This document shows, piece by piece, positions 5,047-7,295 of a stretch of DNA of 7,295 nucleotides; the stretch's first letter is position 1, and each line of letters opens with the position of its first letter. The notes below the pieces were generated by a model, which saw only the letters and a list, made by a program, of their open reading frames with translations, was not told the DNA's origin and did no database searches. This DNA comes from Chloroflexota bacterium (GTDB taxonomy: Bacteria; Chloroflexota; Anaerolineae; B4-G1; DUEL01): NCBI GenBank assembly GCA_017743275.1, contig JAGHZG010000073.1, forward strand, positions 1-7,295, written 5' to 3'. The position numbers and the translations under genes were made by a program.

Positions 5047-5285
5047 TTATAAATCTGACGTTCATCTCGGATCTGCAGTGAATTGGGCTGGTAGTGAGGC
5101 ACGAAGCGCAGCAGAGGGCCGTTTTTGCATCCATTCCGCTACGCCTTGGCGTGACATCCTTCGGGCCGGAAAACCTCTCGGCCTGATGTCTCGGGTCCTG
5201 GAGATCGCCGTGACGGCGCGTGGCGCTTCGCGGCGGACTCCGAACGGTCTCATCCTGATTCCCTGATTCTCCGATTCTTCCGCTC
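5047..5285. other. Intergenic gap upstream of uvrC, with a tandem octamer repeat
   Basis: No gene is seen in these 239 bases. Weak features are ACGCC-TT-GGCGT near 5143-5154, a GGCCG/CGGCC stem near 5164-5182 and the palindrome CGCCGTGACGGCG (5206-5218). Three tandem octamers close the gap: CCTGATTC (5254-5261), CCTGATTC (5262-5269) and TCCGATTC (5270-5277). They lie 8 nt before the uvrC start codon. I found no convincing promoter here for uvrC, and no clear intrinsic terminator for the small membrane gene. Confidence 0.6.
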
Positions 5286-7139
5286 ATGGAGGTGCCGGAC
5301 TCCATCCAGACCGTCCTCTCCAGCCTGCCCGCGTGCCCCGGCGTTTACCTGATGCGGGACGCCGAAGGGCGGGTCATCTACGTCGGCAAGGCCGTCAACC
5401 TGGCCAGCCGCGTCCGTTCCTATTTCACCCCCTCCGCCCAGGAGAATCCCAAAACCCGCCGGCTGGTCGCCGAGGTCGCCTCGCTGGAATTCATCGTCAC
5501 CGACAGCGAACTGGAAGCGCTCATCCTGGAGGCCAACCTCATCAAGGCCCACCGGCCCCGCTTCAACGTCCGCCTGCGGGACGATAAGCGCTACCCGTAC
5601 ATCAAAGTGACCTGGGCCGAGCCCTTCCCCCGCGTCCTCATCACCCGCCGGATTGAGCGGGACGGCAGCCGCTACTTCGGCCCCTTCACCTCCTCCGCCG
5701 CCGTGCGGGAGACGCTGGACCTCCTGCGCCGGACCTTCCCGTACCTCACCTGCAGTCGGGAAATCACCGGCAAAGATCGCCGCGCCTGCCTCTACCACGA
5801 CATGAAACTCTGCCTGGCCCCCTGCATCGGCGCGGTGAGCCAGGAGGAGTACCGCGCGATGATCGCCGGCCTCATCCGTTTCCTGGAGGGCCGGAGCGAG
5901 GAGGTCCTGGCCGACCTGGAAAAACGGATGCGGGAAGCGGCCGAACGGCTGGAATTTGAACGGGCCGCCCGCCTGAGGGACCAGTTACAGGCCGCCCGGC
6001 ACATCGTGGAGCGGCAGAAAATTGTCGCCGCCACCGGCAGCGACCAGGACGTCATCGCCTTCGCCCGGGATAACGGCAACGCCTGCGTCCAGGTCTTCTT
6101 CATCCGGGACGGCAAACTCCTGGGCCGGGAGTACTTCCTGCTGGAAGGCGCGGAGGCGGAGGACGACCGGGAAGTCATGGCCGCGTTCCTCAAACAGTTC
6201 TACGAGGAGGCGGCCTACGTGCCCCCGGAGGTCCTCCTGCCGGAGGAGGTGGACGAGGCCCTGGTCATAGAGGAGTGGCTGCGCTCCAAGCGGGGCGCCA
6301 AAGTGGTGCTGCGGGTGCCCCGCCGGGGGCGCGGGCGGGAACTCCTCCGAATGGCCGCCGAGAACGCCGCCCAGATGCTGGCGACCTTCCGCGCCGCCTG
6401 GGAGGCCGATGCCCACCGGCAGGAGCAGGCGCTGGAGGAACTCCGTCTGGCCCTGGACCTGCCCGCCCGTCCGGCCCGCATGGAATGCTACGACGTCTCC
6501 ACCACCCAGGGCGCCGAGCCGACGGCCAGCATGGTCGTCTTTGAGCAGGGGGTCCCCCGCAAATCCGAATATCGGCGCTTCGCCCTGCGCACCCTGGAGA
6601 AACCGGACGACTACGCGGGGATGCGGGAAGTGCTCACCCGCCGCCTGGAACGCTGGCGGACGGCGACCTCCGGGGAGATGACCGGCGTGCGCGGCATCAA
6701 AACGTGGGCCCTTCTCCCCGACCTGATGATTGTGGACGGCGGGAAGGGACAGTTGGGGGTGGCCCTGGACGTCCTGGATGCCTTCGGCCTGCGGGACCGG
6801 GTGGCGGTGGCCGCGCTGGCGAAGGAAGAGGAGGCGCTGTTCCTGCCCGGACGGGAAGAGCCCGTACGGTTGCCGGAAGGGTCCCCCGGCCTGATCCTGC
6901 TCCAGCACATCCGGGATGAGGCCCACCGCTTCGCCGTCGCCTACCACCGGCTGCGGCGGGAGCGGGCCGGTATGGCGACGGAACTGGAAAACATCCCCGG
7001 CGTGGGCCCGGCCCGCCGCCGTCTCCTGCTGAAGACGTTCGGTTCCCTGGAGCGGATTCGGCTGGCCAGCGTGGACGAACTGATACGCGCGGGCATCCCC
7101 CGCGCGGTGGCGGAAGCCATCAAGGAGCACCTGGGGTGA
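5286..7139 (+). CDS. uvrC: UvrC, excinuclease ABC subunit C
   Basis: This is a complete 617-residue UvrC, the nuclease that makes both incisions beside DNA damage after UvrA/UvrB loading in nucleotide excision repair. The N-terminal GIY-YIG nuclease (about 15-95) shows GVY (19-21), YVGKA (32-36), R42, the likely catalytic E82 and N94; it makes the 3' cut. Cysteines 156, 168, 176 and 180 have the same spacing as those reported to hold a 4Fe-4S cluster in E. coli UvrC. The UvrB-interacting UVR motif is at 211-240 (RLEFERAARLRDQL). The RNase H-like nuclease for the 5' cut keeps D403 (CYDVS), D484 (IVDGGKGQL) and H547 (RDEAHRFA). The usual DISH becomes DVST at 403-406. Tandem helix-hairpin-helix motifs end the protein (NIPGVGPARRRLL, 569-581; GIPRAVAEAI, 603-612). 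The ATG at 5286 suits the family N-terminus, but no Shine-Dalgarno sequence precedes it; the upstream bases are pyrimidine-rich. Length is normal. Confidence 0.98.
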   Translation: MEVPDSIQTVLSSLPACPGVYLMRDAEGRVIYVGKAVNLASRVRSYFTPSAQENPKTRRLVAEVASLEFIVTDSELEALILEANLIKAHRPRFNVRLRDDKRYPYIKVTWAEPFPRVLITRRIERDGSRYFGPFTSSAAVRETLDLLRRTFPYLTCSREITGKDRRACLYHDMKLCLAPCIGAVSQEEYRAMIAGLIRFLEGRSEEVLADLEKRMREAAERLEFERAARLRDQLQAARHIVERQKIVAATGSDQDVIAFARDNGNACVQVFFIRDGKLLGREYFLLEGAEAEDDREVMAAFLKQFYEEAAYVPPEVLLPEEVDEALVIEEWLRSKRGAKVVLRVPRRGRGRELLRMAAENAAQMLATFRAAWEADAHRQEQALEELRLALDLPARPARMECYDVSTTQGAEPTASMVVFEQGVPRKSEYRRFALRTLEKPDDYAGMREVLTRRLERWRTATSGEMTGVRGIKTWALLPDLMIVDGGKGQLGVALDVLDAFGLRDRVAVAALAKEEEALFLPGREEPVRLPEGSPGLILLQHIRDEAHRFAVAYHRLRRERAGMATELENIPGVGPARRRLLLKTFGSLERIRLASVDELIRAGIPRAVAEAIKEHLG

Positions 7140-7145
7140 TGTGGT

Positions 7146-7192
7146 GGGGGTTGCGGCGGCGGCCCGCAGGGGCGGGCCGCCGCCGCACCCCC
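7146..7192 (+). terminator. Very GC-rich hairpin after uvrC
   Basis: The arm TGCGGCGGCGGCCCGC (7152-7167) pairs perfectly with 7172-7187 around an AGGG loop. Beyond a single bulged T (7151), GGGGG (7146-7150) pairs with CCCCC (7188-7192), giving 21 pairs. It starts 7 bases after the uvrC stop codon, so it very likely ends the transcript or protects its 3' end. There is no U-tract after it, unlike a textbook intrinsic terminator. CCGCAAC just downstream (7195-7201) can compete for part of the left arm. Confidence 0.75.
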
Positions 7193-7295
7193 TACCGCAA
7201 CTGCCATGCCAGGGCTATCGCCCTGCACTCCGATGAATGAAAATTTGAGGGCTGGCTTTTGCCTTTGACCCCCTCATCCCCCCTTGCCTCCCTTC
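7193..7295. other. Intergenic tail with a small hairpin
   Basis: No gene is seen. CAGGGC (7210-7215) and GCCCTG (7220-7225) form a 6-bp hairpin with loop TATC, followed by an A+T-rich stretch near 7229-7248 and a C-rich strand (CCCCCTCATCCCCCCTTG) near the edge. The C-rich end resembles low-complexity intergenic sequence. Confidence 0.5.

Overview
The window is GC-rich chromosomal DNA with four genes on the minus strand in the left half and three on the plus strand in the right half. The divergence point lies between about 3.9 and 4.4 kb. The mix of genes and the very repeat-rich gaps suggest an uncultured bacterium of the Chloroflexota (Anaerolineae-like). This placement is an inference from memory, because no rRNA or other phylogenetic marker beyond UvrC is present. 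The mix comprises a TIGR03960-type radical SAM protein, a DUF885 metallopeptidase-like protein, a free-standing YgiT-type zinc finger and tiny DUF4190/Cys-rich membrane proteins.

Left half (minus strand, read right to left). A 550-residue DUF885 protein (2251-3903) has a strong ribosome site, two candidate promoters and a structured leader (3953-4125). An orphan YgiT-type zinc-finger protein (1880-2167) follows, separated from it by an 83-bp gap that is mostly a tandem 15-mer array. Next comes a GNAT acetyltransferase (985-1749), preceded by a perfect 15-bp inverted repeat and followed by a 9-bp-stem hairpin. Last is the N-terminal 238 codons of a TIGR03960-type B12-binding/radical SAM protein (1-715), which runs off the left edge. 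The gap between the last two genes holds a nested imperfect palindrome of about 210 bp.

Right half (plus strand). Two tandem compound palindromes (4170-4356) precede a promoter and a short DUF4190 membrane-protein gene (4438-4808) that carries a one-base frameshift. A 66-residue single-pass membrane protein with four consecutive cysteines follows (4846-5046). After a 239-bp gap comes a complete uvrC (5286-7139), which ends in a very GC-rich hairpin. The final 100 bases hold one more small hairpin and no gene.

The genes do not form an obvious pathway. UvrC is a housekeeping DNA-repair nuclease, and the others are of unknown or generic function. The most striking content is intergenic. Almost every gap is occupied by a different palindromic or tandem short-repeat family. 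Several of these families share one degenerate building block (CAC[GA][AG]A[TG], spaced about 9-10 nt). The clearest gene-level anomaly is the DUF4190 frameshift. I found no CRISPR array, transposase, tRNA or rRNA, and no convincing new multi-gene system.
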